Shown in pieces: positions 33,591-44,847 of a stretch of DNA of 64,000 bases (the stretch's first letter is position 1; each line of letters opens with the position of its first letter). This stretch comes from Polyodon spathula. Taxonomy: Eukaryota; Chordata; Actinopteri; Acipenseriformes; Polyodontidae. The notes under the pieces are model-generated. The model was not told the DNA's origin, made no database searches, and was given only the letters and a program-made list of their open reading frames with translations. The position numbers were made by a program, and so were the translations under genes. The DNA lies in the NCBI RefSeq assembly GCF_017654505.1, contig NC_054553.1, forward strand, positions 13,592,049 to 13,656,048, given 5' to 3'.

Positions 33591-33810
33591 GTAAAATATC
33601 AGCTCATCATGTTTGTTTAGTGTTAGTCCGTTTTGTTTGTCTGTTTATTTTGGCTACCAGTGCCATGTCCTGTGTTTTTGTTTTTTGTTGTCTTACAACC
33701 GTTTATTTTCTGACTGTTAATTTATTCCACCAAACTCCACCTCTCTTTCTGTTTATTTCCGGGTTCCTGTTTCTGGTCTGACGTCCCCCACTCTGGCTGT
33801 CTTTGTGACA
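33320..33810 (+). mobile_element. LTR, family A, copy 2 (plus, 5' truncated)
   Basis: Begins within U3 (gatataaacgggtctgtgta) and runs to ctttgtgaca (33810). It carries the tcactcacttggggttgtgt block, the cataaaagc TATA-like motif and the poly(A)-region of the family. The hairpin upstream of the TATA has lost its left arm: only gcaatcgagtctcagtacag remains. An (AAG)n tract at 33550-33590 replaces the ATA-type tract of the 43073 copy. Confidence 0.75.
33550..33590. repeat. (AAG)n microsatellite inside LTR
   Basis: About 13 AAG units following the ggattggatacggaggc block of the LTR. Confidence 0.9.
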
Positions 33811-33879
33811 TGGATACATTTCAAAATAGTGCTGCATTAATAACCTGCACTGCAGTTACCATTTACTGCTATTTAGAAC

Positions 33880-34062
33880 AAGCACTCAGCACACAGTTCT
33901 GTGATTGTGAGCATTAACAACATGTAGCAAAGCTAGTCACATGCACTCAGCACACAGTTCTGTGATTGTGAGCATTAACAACATGTAATAAAGCTAGTCA
34001 CATGCATGCAGCACACAGTTCTGTGATTATGAGCATTAACAACATGTAACAAAGATACACAC
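33880..34062. repeat. 61-bp tandem repeat, 3 copies
   Basis: Units share gcacacagttctgtgatt and gagcattaacaacatgta; the period is about 61 bp and similarity is high, so the array is recent. Confidence 0.9.
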
Positions 34063-34484
34063 AGTTAATGAACCCCAATTTAACCTTTTCAGTCCTGGCA
34101 GAGACTCAAGTTCCTACCTTATCTTAGCTCCATGTAGAGTTCTTAAAGTACTGAGGAGATGGGGAAGCCACATTTACCAAAGAATACAAAAAAAAAAGTC
34201 CTGTTCTCATGTATAATTAATAAAGGGGTCTTTTTGAATTAGATAACTTCATTTTGCATTTTCCAGCTCAACAAAAATAATTCAGGGATAAAGAGTTAAA
34301 ACTATAATATATGAAACTATAGAGATTGAAACTTACTGTAGCCATTGGAAAAGCATGGAAACTGAGGACTGCTAACAAACCCCAACATTAAGCGCCTGAC
34401 TTGTTTATTTCAATCAAATGCTTTCCTTTCTGAAAAAAATTCTGCTGGTGAAAATTTGGAATAGTTTTTAAAATGTAGTCCCAT

Positions 34485-34650
34485 ATTAAAAGCATTGCAA
34501 AGTGTAATAAATCATAATGAAAGCATAGTAATCGATAAGCATTGTAAAGGCTGACGAGATATGGTAATGCATTTTGAAAAACACGGTAAACCATGTAAAC
34601 ATTGTACAACTATGGGAAAGCATGGGAAAACTGCAACATTTACTGTGATA
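34485..34650 (+). repeat. Dispersed repeat of aagcat-type units, copy 1
   Basis: Reads aaaagcattgcaaagtgtaa, then repeated aagcat(a/t)gt-like words, and ends with aaactgcaacatttactg. The reverse complement of 57130-57320 aligns along its whole length. Non-coding; class unknown. Confidence 0.65.
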
Positions 34651-35028
34651 CACTTTTATTAAGGTTTTTCCTTCTATGCAAGCTCCACCACAGTAAATCA
34701 CTGGAGAATGGAGGCTGCTGCTAGCATCCTGGGTGATTGATGCAGCCCTGTCTGAGGACACAGCACCCTTGCATGCACAGGAAAGAGCAGGCCTTCTATC
34801 TCATTACAAGTCATAGGTCAGGCCCACTGAGAGGAGACGAGTGGCAGACGGGAAAAGCCTGATTGAGCCAAACTGCGGGTGTATCAGATCACATGGAAAG
34901 CCACCTTCTCACCACAAGGGTGGTCAATACATCACCCTCTTAAACCTCAAACAAAGGGACCTCTGCTACTGATCAGCAGCTCCAAATATTTGATTTGCTC
35001 CTTTTGATTGTCATTCATTTATTTCCAG

Positions 35029-35114
35029 CCGTTTCATTACATGCCGCTGCAGTACAAACAGTCTGTGGTGACCCAGCCTGTTCCCTGTGCTCTGTCTGCA
35101 CCTTGCCAGTCGAG
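35029..35114 (+). other. Candidate host-gene exon, 86 bp
   Basis: Preceded by tcatttatttccag and followed by cgag|gtgggt, both acceptable splice sites. One frame is fully open: PFHYMPLQYKQSVVTQPV followed by PCALSAPCQS. GC content rises relative to flanks. I do not recognise the protein and no transposon family explains it. It could be a real exon in the same sense as 26904-26958, or chance. Confidence 0.3.
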
Positions 35115-35649
35115 GTGGGTTCCAGTATGAAGACAAAGGGAGCTATTTTACATTATGGTATTAAACTGTAGAATGCATCAGCAGGTGTGTAATTTCATGG
35201 TTATTTTTGCTGTCACAATAGAAATGACAAGGGGAATGGAAACCCTCCATTGAATACTAATTGTTTGCAGGACAGGCTGTACTGTAATGCAGGAGGTATG
35301 AGTAACCTGGGGTAGCTGTATTGTACAGCATGGCAGTGGAAAAGTAATATGTTTCAATAGCGGATTCAGCAAACATTCATTTGTTTTCCACATATCTATT
35401 CTTAGGCTCTTGCTTTAGAGATCCCACACAGAATGCAGAATGACTTGGGGTGGGATATGTGTTATCTCTTGTAACCCACTCATAAAATATCTAGGTAGCC
35501 CTTATTAGACAATCGTCTTCTCTTTTGAAATACAGCCACGTCGCGGTTTATTTTTTAATACACGCGAACGTTTGTTTGGAATTATGCGGTTTGTGCACGA
35601 CACAGTCTGTGTGGGCTGGCTGCGTAGTTGAGGAAGTTTTCTGTGCGTG

Positions 35650-36282
35650 TGTGGGGGAGTGCCCTGCCCCTTTATGTTTATTAAGTGTTTTATGTTTTAT
35701 GTAGTGTGTTAATGTTGGTGTTTATGTATAAAATACACAGGATATAAATATGGGTTATGAACACAAGTGTTTAAAATGTATATTTGTATTTAGACATGAG
35801 GATTGCAAAACACTTCACATGTAGGTAAAATGTAATATGTGAGCACGGGGAATTACACTTAATTAATTCATGTGTAGCTGTACCGAAACTCCAATTGAAT
35901 GACTGCTTAGCAATCGATTCTCAGTACAGCTGCATAAAATCAGCATGTTTTCACTCACTTGGGGTTGTGTGTTCGGGAAGTGGAGAATGGGTGAGAGAGA
36001 GGAGAGCTTGATTAAAAATATAAGCAATTGCTACAGTGTGCTGGCTAGAAACCAGCACGGTACTTGTTTTTCTGTTCATCCACTGTCTTGTTTACTGTTG
36101 TCCATTTTGTTTGTTTCGCCAGTGCGCCCTTTATTTTCAGTTGTGTGTTTTGTTTAAATCTTTTGTTTGATTATTATTTAATTAATAAACTGAGCACTAC
36201 GGCTCAGTTTTCACAGCCAGCAAGCAGGTTTTGGTTTCTGTTCCTGGTTCTGACGTCACCCCTGCAAAGTCATCCTTTCACA
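35650..36282 (+). mobile_element. Solo LTR, family A, copy 3, with target duplication (plus)
   Basis: Starts TGTGGGGGAGTGCCC and ends CATCCTTTCACA, flanked by GCGTG on both sides (35645-35649 and 36283-36287). It carries the family hairpin (35876-35931), a TATA-like cataaaatc, ttaattaataaac for poly(A) near 36180 and the gacgtcacccctgcaaag 3' block shared with copy 1. At 633 bp it is the most complete copy. Confidence 0.9.
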
Positions 36283-38129
36283 GCGTGGTACGGCACTCAT
36301 GGCGTGAAGCAGGGAGAACGCGCAGCAGCTGTATTTGCATAATTCTCTGCTGCAGCTGTTGAAATAGATTTTTTTATTTCATTTTTTATCATTGCAAGCA
36401 CATCAGATCCCCCCCTCCCCCTCCACTTCAATCAAGCTCCATGTCAAAATGAATCAATGCCTGTGTGCCGGTTAGCATCACATAGTCCATGAATACACCA
36501 GGAGCTCCAATCACAAGGCCCATCCTCTTCTCTCTGGCTCCAGCGCTGCCTGATCTGAGCCAGCTGGCTCACTGTAGGACACACAGCTGTCTAATCTTGG
36601 CTCTTCACCTCCCTGCTTCAATATCTAATCTCGTCTTGGGGGCATTGTGACTCACGGTAGCTACTGAAACCCCTTATTGCACTTTTCAAAGCGACTCTTT
36701 TTCTGTGTGTCTAAACCTAAGTACCAGGAATCTAACAGTGACCTGCCAGGATACTTAATAAATCATTTATTTTAGCATCTGTATATAACCATAGCATTGA
36801 CTAGTGCTGGCCTTTTCAAACAAATCTTCTTTCAATCTTTAATTCATTGAAAAGATAAAACCTGCTAATGACATAAAATGATCCTAGAAGCAAAGGAAAC
36901 ACGAGTAGCAGTTGTTTTCTTTTCAGTTATTTTCATCGGTAATACATATGTGCCCTGGGGCGGGGTGAACCCCATCACAGAGGGACACTTCGATTGGGAC
37001 GCAAAGACCAGACGCAGTACTTCACTCTGTCCTGAAGAGTTTTGTAATATATGTTGGGTTTTATTTTCCAATTGATTTATAATCCAGAGTATGTGAATAC
37101 AAATATTCAAACAACCATGATTTTGTTAAAAAAAGTTACTGAGGCAACATGTTCAGTACATGGTAGCAGATAGCAGCAGTAAGTTCAGCAGCTCTTTAAA
37201 CGGTCTTGATTCTTTGCAGTCTGCCTGATTGTGATGTAGCGCCATGCTCTGACACTCCATGTGTATGAGTTGAACACCACGCATGGTCTGGCAATGGTTA
37301 ACTATGGGAAACCAGGGCTGGCCATGCTAGTAGTTCTAGGTTTATCTCTTCAAATCAAACCTGTTCATGTTTACAGGGCAGGTTTGAGAACTAATGTTAC
37401 CAAGAAACCAAAAGAAACAAAGGAATGTTTCTGATCAATTGTATTAGATTTGATAATCATGAAACTATTCCAGACTGTTTTTTTCTTAAAGAAAAGATTT
37501 TTAAAAACCCACAAGAAAAGGCCCTGCTAGTCCTGCTCAAGAAAGAAAGAAAGAAATCATTTCACCCTTTTATTAAAATGATCTCAGCCAGTATTATTTA
37601 AGCCTTGAATCAACATGAAGCAACAAAGCAGCCGATTGGAATTATTATTTCACAGAGAAACGCCCTTTGCCCAACCTGTTTAACTACTTTTGGGTTTGCC
37701 CAAATACGAGTAAATATTTGTATGGTTTGAAAGAAGACAAAGGATGTGTGTTTATTCTGTCAACTTCGAAATATAGTTCTACATCTTAACTTTGAATTGC
37801 TGGAATCATCCTGAATGTTGTGTATTTGTGAACAGTAAGCTGTACAGAAAATAGAATGCAACATTATTCACTGGATATTTATTTTTCCCAGCTAGAAAAA
37901 AAGCTGTCCGTAATTATCTGAACCAAACCCTAATTGTATCCTTTAAGCATTCCCATCTTCCATCCAATGAAGGCATTGTCCAAAATGTCTTACGGACACC
38001 TTATTGTCATTCAATATATTTTGTATACGTTAATTTACAGAATTCATTTAGCATTCATTTCTGTTATAGGTATAGCTCTTAGTCATCTACATGGAAACAT
38101 TCCTGATTAATTACATATTAAAATAGGTC
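36283..38129. other. No feature recognised
   Basis: AT-rich DNA. A 35-bp block (tctgctgcagctgttgaaat, 36341-36360 and neighbours) also occurs at about 26670-26690, so a small dispersed repeat is present; boundaries unclear. Confidence 0.4.
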
Positions 38130-38370
38130 CCTGATATCTCCCCTGGTAAAGGCACAACCACTTGGTGTGCCGTGGGAGTCATTCAGTCAGAAGAGCATGT
38201 GGCTGTGTGCTGTGGATTCCACAGGGAGCATTGCATTGGTTCTGCGGATCAGGAAGGCAAAATCACCAGCAACTGTTACCACAACGCACTACAGCGGCTT
38301 CTACTGGCCAGGTGCCTGCAGGCCTTTATCCTCCAGGGGTATGAAAAAAGGCGATTGGCTTAGCAGAGGG
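38130..38370 (+). mobile_element. tRNA-related SINE-like head, copy 2 (plus)
   Basis: ctggtaaaggcacaaccact and ggtgtgccgtgggagtcatt (38142-38181) correspond to the A-box head of the minus-strand SINE at 6530-6430. The rest of the copy differs. Open frames in three phases here are fortuitous. Confidence 0.45.
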
Positions 38371-38622
38371 ATATGAAGACATATACTGAGTTATAGTTGA
38401 CTTGAGTTATTCTGGGGTTAAAAAGATTATTAAAGCTATGTAGCAGAGAGGGTCACATAGCAGAGACTGAAATACTATATACTGCAAGAATAGATTTTGA
38501 GAAAGGTTATACAGTCATAAGGCTTAGTTAAATGATATATAGAAGTGGGGTTTTATACCTGGTCCTCTAACCACTAAAGGTTCACGTTGTTGTTCCAGAC
38601 ATTACATTATGTCTCTGGAGCA

Positions 38623-38760
38623 GGGGTTCCCAATGTATTTTTTATCTAAAAATATATAAATACCACAAATCAGTAAAAACAAAACATCAACAATAATAAC
38701 AACAAAAATATTAATATATAACTAAATTTGGTTAATTAAATTGATATACAGGTTGACCAT
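38623..38760. mobile_element. hAT-like left terminus
   Basis: CAGGGGTTCCCAATG follows CTCTGGAG. The same 13-bp terminus, inverted, occurs at 50768-50780 followed by CTCTAGAG. CTCTAGAG-like targets are typical of Charlie-type hAT elements. Whether the two ends belong to one element 12 kb long or to two remnants is open. Confidence 0.45.
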
Positions 38761-40249
38761 ACTAAATGCACACAGGGCATGTAAAATAAACTATTAAGAA
38801 ATTCATGGAAACCCTCACTCTTATGCACTTTAAGAAAATGAAACCATCAAGCCCAGATTTAAATGAGTGGAACTCTTCTGAAACCAATGGAATTAATAAG
38901 AAATATGAGTGCTTTATCTCACAGCCATTGAATTTCAGAGCCATGTAGAATCATCTGTACAACTACATTGTTGTTTTGTTATAGCTGCATACTGTATATA
39001 CTGCAGCACTAAGACAGACTGACACAATTATGTTTTAGTTTTCAATTAGCTTGCCTCTTGCAAAAAACAATTCCACATATTGTTTTTTTTCCCACCACAT
39101 ATTTATTTATATACAAAGACAATGTCACAGGAGAAGAAAAAAAAATCTCCCAGATAGCAACACACACACTAAGTGTGGCTTTAATTGGTAAACTAGTTTA
39201 GTGAACAGGAAAACACCCTTAGAATATGTCCCTACTGCTATTCTTACTGGACTAATGTTAAATGTTTAAAAGGGAAATAAAAAAGACCACATAAGTTTGT
39301 ATATGACTCTTAAATTATGATTTGCCAAAATCATAACTCTATATCAAAATTGCTTGGCAAGAGACAAAATATTTTCTTTACCATTTGAATATAAGACAAT
39401 TTTTTTCGACAGGTCTGTTACCTTAACTGCTGTGACATTTTTGGTATCGATAGATTGTATATACTGTATGTGTTTCAGAGTAGAACCTCTTGTGCTGCAT
39501 TTTGAGGAAATCATCTTAGTTTTCATTATTTGTATTGGATTGACTACATATAAGGCATGTTCTGTCCCATCATTGAGTGTCACTGTTACAAATGAGTGGA
39601 TTTGACCAGAGTGCCCTTGACCAATCTTAACTATATAATTATTTCGTTTTTGAACTCTTTTGTAGGACTCACTTTGATACATCTGTGAGTTTATTAAAGC
39701 TTCGTTGTAAAATACAGCCAGAACATCGACAGATCCATTTACACAGTTTTCCACAGAAAACTTCTCATAAATATTTCATGTTCTTCTGTGGCCACTTCCA
39801 AACAAAACAGCACCAGATATGGTTTTGACCCACCAAGCAAGGCATCAAACAAATTTTCAACTAATGTTGATGCTTCCTGCATTGTTTCCTGCCCTAATTG
39901 TTGAACCTGCTTTAGAAGCAAAAATGAAGAAACAATTTGCTGTGGTACAGCTTGAGACCCATGAAATAATTTCAACAAAAAGCCATTGCATGATTCAAAA
40001 CTATATGCTGAATAGCATCAAAGTGGACCCCAATTTCTAACTGTATCTGGAATGTGAAGCAATATGTGAACATTATAAGACACGTGACAACTACCATACA
40101 ATTTTTCAAAGTTCTGTACAAATTTATGCAAGTATCTAGATGCATTAAATATGTCAATCTGGGCAACATACTGTTTTTGTAATGTCGCAAATAATGCTGA
40201 ATCAGCTAGGCTGGTCAGTAAAACATTGAATCCTTTTGTATGGAGAATA

Positions 40250-40705
40250 TCAGTAGCTAAGGCTCATGGTTCATCAACTGATTCAGATTCAGTTGTATTG
40301 AGTTTGCCCACCAATGATGATAAACAAACTACAAGTTGGGTGCCTGCTGATATGAAAAACAGTGAGTTTTGGCCCCCTACTGTATTCTGGATGAATGGCA
40401 TCCCTTCTAAAGTGTCTCTATGTGAGCAGAAAGAAATGTATAGTAACAATGTATACAGATCCTTAACTATTGTACATGGTGCAGAAGTAACCCTGACACA
40501 TAAATTAAAACATAATCCTCTTGTTAATTGTGTATGTAATATGTGCCAAAGCAAGTCATCAGTGACTGGGCTCAGACTTTGTCCGGCATGCAGTCATTTG
40601 GCTAAACACTGTAGAATCTTGTTTGAATGCAATGATTCTGTAGGTGTTTTTTTCTTTCATTTAAATATAAACCCAAAAATGATATTAAGAGGATTGAATG
40701 CATGA
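40250..40705 (+). pseudogene. Unidentified open frame inside the insert, cysteine-rich end
   Basis: An open frame runs in plus sense from the insert's left end to a TGA at about 40705. Its last part reads CVCNMCQSKSSVTGLRLCPA followed by CSHLAKHC, a CX2C...CX2C...HC pattern that could bind zinc. The ATG upstream at 40151 lies in the antisense of the transposase gene and is not a credible start. I do not recognise the product; it may be part of a retroviral gene. Confidence 0.3.
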
Positions 40706-40718
40706 GTTGTGAAAAGGT

Positions 40719-40955
40719 CACTTAGTAAAATGGGCGCATCTGGGAAAATTAGAATGTGAGGAAGGTGTCCCTACTAAGAGTGTACAAGTGTCTTGTAGGT
40801 ACGAAGTCAAGGCCATGGCGACTCACAACTGTGATGCGAGACGATGGATTCGAGAGCCTATTGTCGTGTTCACTGAGCCTACCCGAGTGGAACCTGAGAC
40901 CGAAGTGGAGTCCTCCTGGGAGCGAGCGGAAACCCTTGACTTTGTGCCTATTTAA
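40719..40955 (+). pseudogene. Unidentified 79-codon open frame
   Basis: An open frame without a clear start, rich in charged residues and cysteine (LVKWAHLGKLECEEG near its beginning, FTEPTRVEPETEVESSWER near its end), stopping with TAA at 40953-40955. It is in a different phase from the preceding frame and may continue it after a frameshift. Codon character looks protein-coding, but no family is recognised. Confidence 0.35.
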
Positions 40956-40956
40956 A

Positions 40957-41043
40957 ATGAAATGTATTAATGCAATAATATGTGTTATAATCCTTTGTAT
41001 TGTTTGTATAATCTTTAGTTTGGAAAATTGTGTAAGTGTGTAA
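40957..41043 (+). CDS. Tiny hydrophobic open frame after the 79-codon frame
   Basis: An ATG lies one base after the preceding stop and gives 28 residues: MKCINAII then a run of Cys/Val/Ile/Leu (about 18 hydrophobic residues) and a short polar end. It resembles a signal peptide or single membrane anchor. The arrangement stop-A-ATG suggests linked expression or a broken gene start. Real coding status is uncertain. Confidence 0.2.
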   Translation: MKCINAIICVIILCIVCIIFSLENCVSV

Positions 41044-42013
41044 TCAAAAGTAACGTGTAATGCTGTTTTAATTCTTAATTGTGAAACTTATGTATTTTCT
41101 TTATATAAAATCATGCAGTAGAAGCTGGTATAGTTTGATGCAAGTGGCCAGTTTTTAGGCAGTTTCTTATCAAGATGGGCTTGATTCCCAGAATTGAATG
41201 CAAGTTTCTGCAGCATCCTTTTTAGCCTAAGAAAATGTTGTTAAATGTTGAAATAAGGTTTAATTTGCTTGCTTTTTACTATAAACTATTTGTGCGTGTA
41301 AGACCATATGCTTAACACTGCCTGTTATAATAATATACATGAAATGTCTCTCATCAAGATAGGTTTACATTTAAAATAGTTAGTAATCGTGTGCCATAGG
41401 GAATAAACTGTCTAGTTTGACTCTTGAGTTAAAAGATGATGCAACATAAAGGGATATTGTTTGAAAAATAAAATAAGAAGCTTAAAAAGTAATTTTAAGA
41501 AAAACAATAGAAGATGGGTTTTAAGAAAGTAAAAACTTTATAACTTGCTGCGAGCCTGTCTTGAAGTCGTGCCAGAAAGTAAAGGGATAGTTGGCATGAA
41601 GAGCAGAGTTCTCTTATCAAACAACGTCAAGGTTAGAGTGTCTTCTCGCCATAGAAAAATCGGGAGGAACCTTGATTATCGCTGGAAATTGGAAAGCTAA
41701 GCGCACAACTAGAAAACTGGTTTTAGCTGTTTTTTGTGCAGCTGAAAAAAATAGAAGGTCGTCCGCAGTTCAGCTGAATTCGTGCTGTTAGGAAACTCAT
41801 AGGACAGAGACATTACAATCTTACACTTAAATAAAAAACAAATAGATTATCCATGAAGAGAAACTCTATATTGGGAAAAACATAAGATGGAAGCTCCCTA
41901 TAATATCTGTTAAGCACACGCCTGTAAAGAGAGAAGGAAAACTGAAGAATAGAATGGCATGAGGGAATATATTATTAGACATTAATACATATAATCAATA
42001 TAATCATAACTAA

Positions 42014-42097
42014 TAGTGTTGTATATATTTCAAACAACACTTATGTATTCAACAATAACATTAGTGTTGTATATATTTCAAACAACACTTATATATT
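42014..42097. repeat. Duplicated stem-loop in the insert's U3-like region
   Basis: Two tandem units, about 49 bp apart, each contain agtgttgt, an AT-rich loop and acaacact, so each can fold as an 8-bp stem. Flanking words tatatatttcaa are shared. They may be duplicated enhancer or hairpin elements. Confidence 0.75.
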
Positions 42098-43072
42098 CAA
42101 AATAATATTATTTTCTTTGTTTCACCTAACTTTTTAGATAGAGGAGGGGTCGAGAGATGAGCTGGTGAGATCATGATCGGATGTGTGGACCAGGTGTTAT
42201 ATTTTAATTCATTGTTGGCACAAGGCTCTAAATTTTTAGGCTGTTGTGTGCCAAAGAGATAAGAATTAGACTTGATAAAGATTCTCCATGTATTCCTATG
42301 GAGACGAATCCTATAAAAACTCACACTTTTCACAAAAGGGTACCACGATCAAGACTCAGCTTGGCAGAGTGATGTGGTCCATCATTTGCAGATCTCCACA
42401 AGACAATTCTGATTCCTTTGTTCACACTACTTTTCCTTATAATAGGAGGTAAGCATATTACTAACATTGTTATATCTCACATGTATTGGTTGTATTGCTA
42501 TAAGGTTTTGAAACTATGTTTTGGTTTTAAGAGAGTGTTATATTGAATGAAACTGAAATGTAGAAGTGGGTGCTTGTAGACCACATGTATTGGAATTTGG
42601 TGGTCTGATCAACCTACCTTTCCAATATTAAGCATTTTAATAAACCGAAGGAGCATTGCTCTGATTTGTAAAACTTAAAATGAACGAATCTTGAGTGCCT
42701 TTCTTTCTGATTAAATAGAGGTTATATGGACATACATACAGCTCATCCAGGGCTCGAGCATAAACCACTAGGAGTTTATAATATCTCTGTCCTCCTAACG
42801 TCTCCCTTGAGTTAAGAGTGTGTGCAGAGTAAACAGAAAATAAATAAGACCGAATAAAAAGAGTAGGTGAAAATCTGCGAAACGCAGCAGACGTGACAGT
42901 AATGTATAAATGACATTACACAAAAGCAAAAAACGATTGAAAATTTTGTTGGGAAGAACTGACATCAAAACAAGCGGGGCATAGAAAAGAAGAAATGCTC
43001 TCCATTCTGAGGCTTTCCAGTATGCTCTTACTTTAACAGACCTTGGAAGTCGTGTGATGTTTGATGGTGGAC

Positions 43073-43666
43073 TGTCACAAAGACCGATGGAGTGGGGGAC
43101 GTCAGACCAGAAACCAGGAACCAGGAAATAAACAACAGAGAGGTGGAGTTATGTGGAAGCTGAGCACTTGTTTGCACTCAGCATTTAATGAATGAACAGA
43201 CAGTAAATAAAAAGGTTGTAACAAAAACAGCACACAGGCACGTGAGGCCAAAATAAACAGACAAATAAAACGGACTATACAGACAAACACGGTGGCTGAT
43301 ATTTTAACTACTATTATTATTATTATAACCTCTGTCTCCAATCCCGTTCTCCACCGAACACACAACCCTGAGTGAGTGAAAACATGCTGCTTTTATGCAG
43401 CTGTACTGAGACTCGATTGCTAATCAATCATTCAATTGGAGTCTCAGTACAACAGCACGTGAACTAATAAAGTGCAATTCCCTGTGCTCACATATTATTT
43501 CTTTTTACTTGCACGTGAAGTGCTGTGCATTCCTTGTGCCTAAATAAAAATATACATTTTAAACACTTGTGTTACACAGACCCGTTTATATCCTGTGTAC
43601 CAATGACTATACACCAACATTAAACACACCACACAAAATACACACAGGGGCGGGCACTTTGCCACA
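43073..43666 (-). mobile_element. Solo LTR, family A, copy 4, with target duplication (minus)
   Basis: Left end TGTCACAAAGACC, right end GGCACTTTGCCACA; flanks TGGAC at 43068-43072 and 43667-43671. Read on the minus strand it shows the hairpin, a TATA-like cataaaagc, ataataataat tract, poly(A) region and the gacgtcccccactc 3' block. It interrupts the CACTA transposase between its catalytic core and the SYWKASEW-like block. Confidence 0.9.
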
Positions 43667-44268
43667 TGGACTAATGCTATTTAGTTTAGAATCAACATCC
43701 TTTATCTGCGTTCCAATATACCACTGCTAGATGTACACTATCAAACCACAATGTTGAAAGCTGTTTCATTACACCAAGATCAACACAATGTATGTAGTCA
43801 ACAATAAATCCGGAGACAAGATTAAACTGAGGATTCAGAATAAAAGGAGTCTCTTCATATATAACTGTTTGAGGAGTATGAGCTCTTTGGGCATGACTTA
43901 CCATTTCCTCATGCTTTCGTTCTGGTACTTCCTTCTCTTGGTATGGATATATTTGAACAGTGCCTTTCCCCTTTTCTACACGTTGTCCAGGATGAAGACA
44001 CCAATTGCAACCATATTTACCATTAAACTGTTTTATATTTTGAAACATAGCTCTGGCTACACTATCACAGGAGCATATTAAATAGAGAAGTTTATTACCA
44101 TTACTGTACAAATTAAATCCTGAGATGACAAAACATTAATTTCATCAATGAAAGGCTTGAAAAATGTAGTAATCACAGGTTTCTTTTCCCCAAACCATAA
44201 CCCAGAAAGTATTAAATGCTTTTTGTGAATCTGGGGAGGTAGCTCATTTATAAAGGACATTATGGGTC

Positions 44269-44847
44269 TGTAACAGGAAGAGATCTGTGCTGATCTCTGA
44301 TGGGAGATTGTTAGCCCTATAAATTAACGCTCTGTTGTTTCCTCAGATCTGCCCACTTAGACGCACCGAGAGTGCGGAAGCTCTGATCCAGGACCGGGAA
44401 TCAGGCGAAAAAAAAAAGTGTTTCACAGCGAGACAGAGAGAGCGGGGCACCCTTGGGCAGACCTCGGCATATTGTAAAAGAGCAGGCTAGTTAGCCTACA
44501 GAGTAGGACGGTGATCCGGGTCGTGCGGGTAGCGGCGACCGGGATAACGCTGCCGAGTGCAGCACCTTTTATTTGTAGTTTTATTACTGTTTTATTTTCC
44601 ATTGTTCTTTTCACCTTCTGTTTTCATTATTATTTCTTTGAGCACCTGCGAGTGCACTTGCTGTTCACGTACCAGCTGTGGTATTTCCGTGGTGCTGTCT
44701 ATCATCGTTAATAGGCAGCCCACGGTCAACAGTGCCCTCTGCTGGAAAAAGCAAGAACTGTTCGCAAATAAAACTGGGCACCTGTGTGGTGTTTTCAAGT
44801 ACACCTGTCTGTCTCCCAGTCAGTGAATTACCCACACCCCTTCCACA
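44269..44847 (+). mobile_element. Solo LTR, family D, with target duplication (plus)
   Basis: Starts TGTAACAGGAAGAG, ends CCCCTTCCACA, flanked by GGGTC (44264-44268 and 44848-44852). Poly(A) signal gcaaataaaactgg at about 44764. It sits in the CACTA transposase between the FKSSVYSI block and the NELPPQ block, whose frames rejoin when it is removed (apart from an existing TGA). Confidence 0.9.

Larger units (their letters stand above)
40183..42898 (+). mobile_element. 2.7-kb TG...CA insert in the transposase gene, endogenous-retrovirus-like
   Basis: The insert starts TGTCGC and ends GTGACA and is flanked by GTAA (40179-40182 and 42899-42902), the 4-bp duplication seen with many retroviruses. 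Transposase sequence lies on both sides. Near the right end are a TATA box (ctataaaaac, 42311), a poly(A) signal (aataaa, 42639-42644) and a T/G-rich stretch, i.e. LTR order in the plus sense. The left third holds unidentified open frames. It may be a very long solo LTR with coding capacity, or a provirus with a large internal deletion. Confidence 0.5.

Noticed and set aside
39168..39190. cactaagtgtgg as the CACTA transposon terminus
   Set aside because: No matching inverted end could be found on the other side; too short to call.
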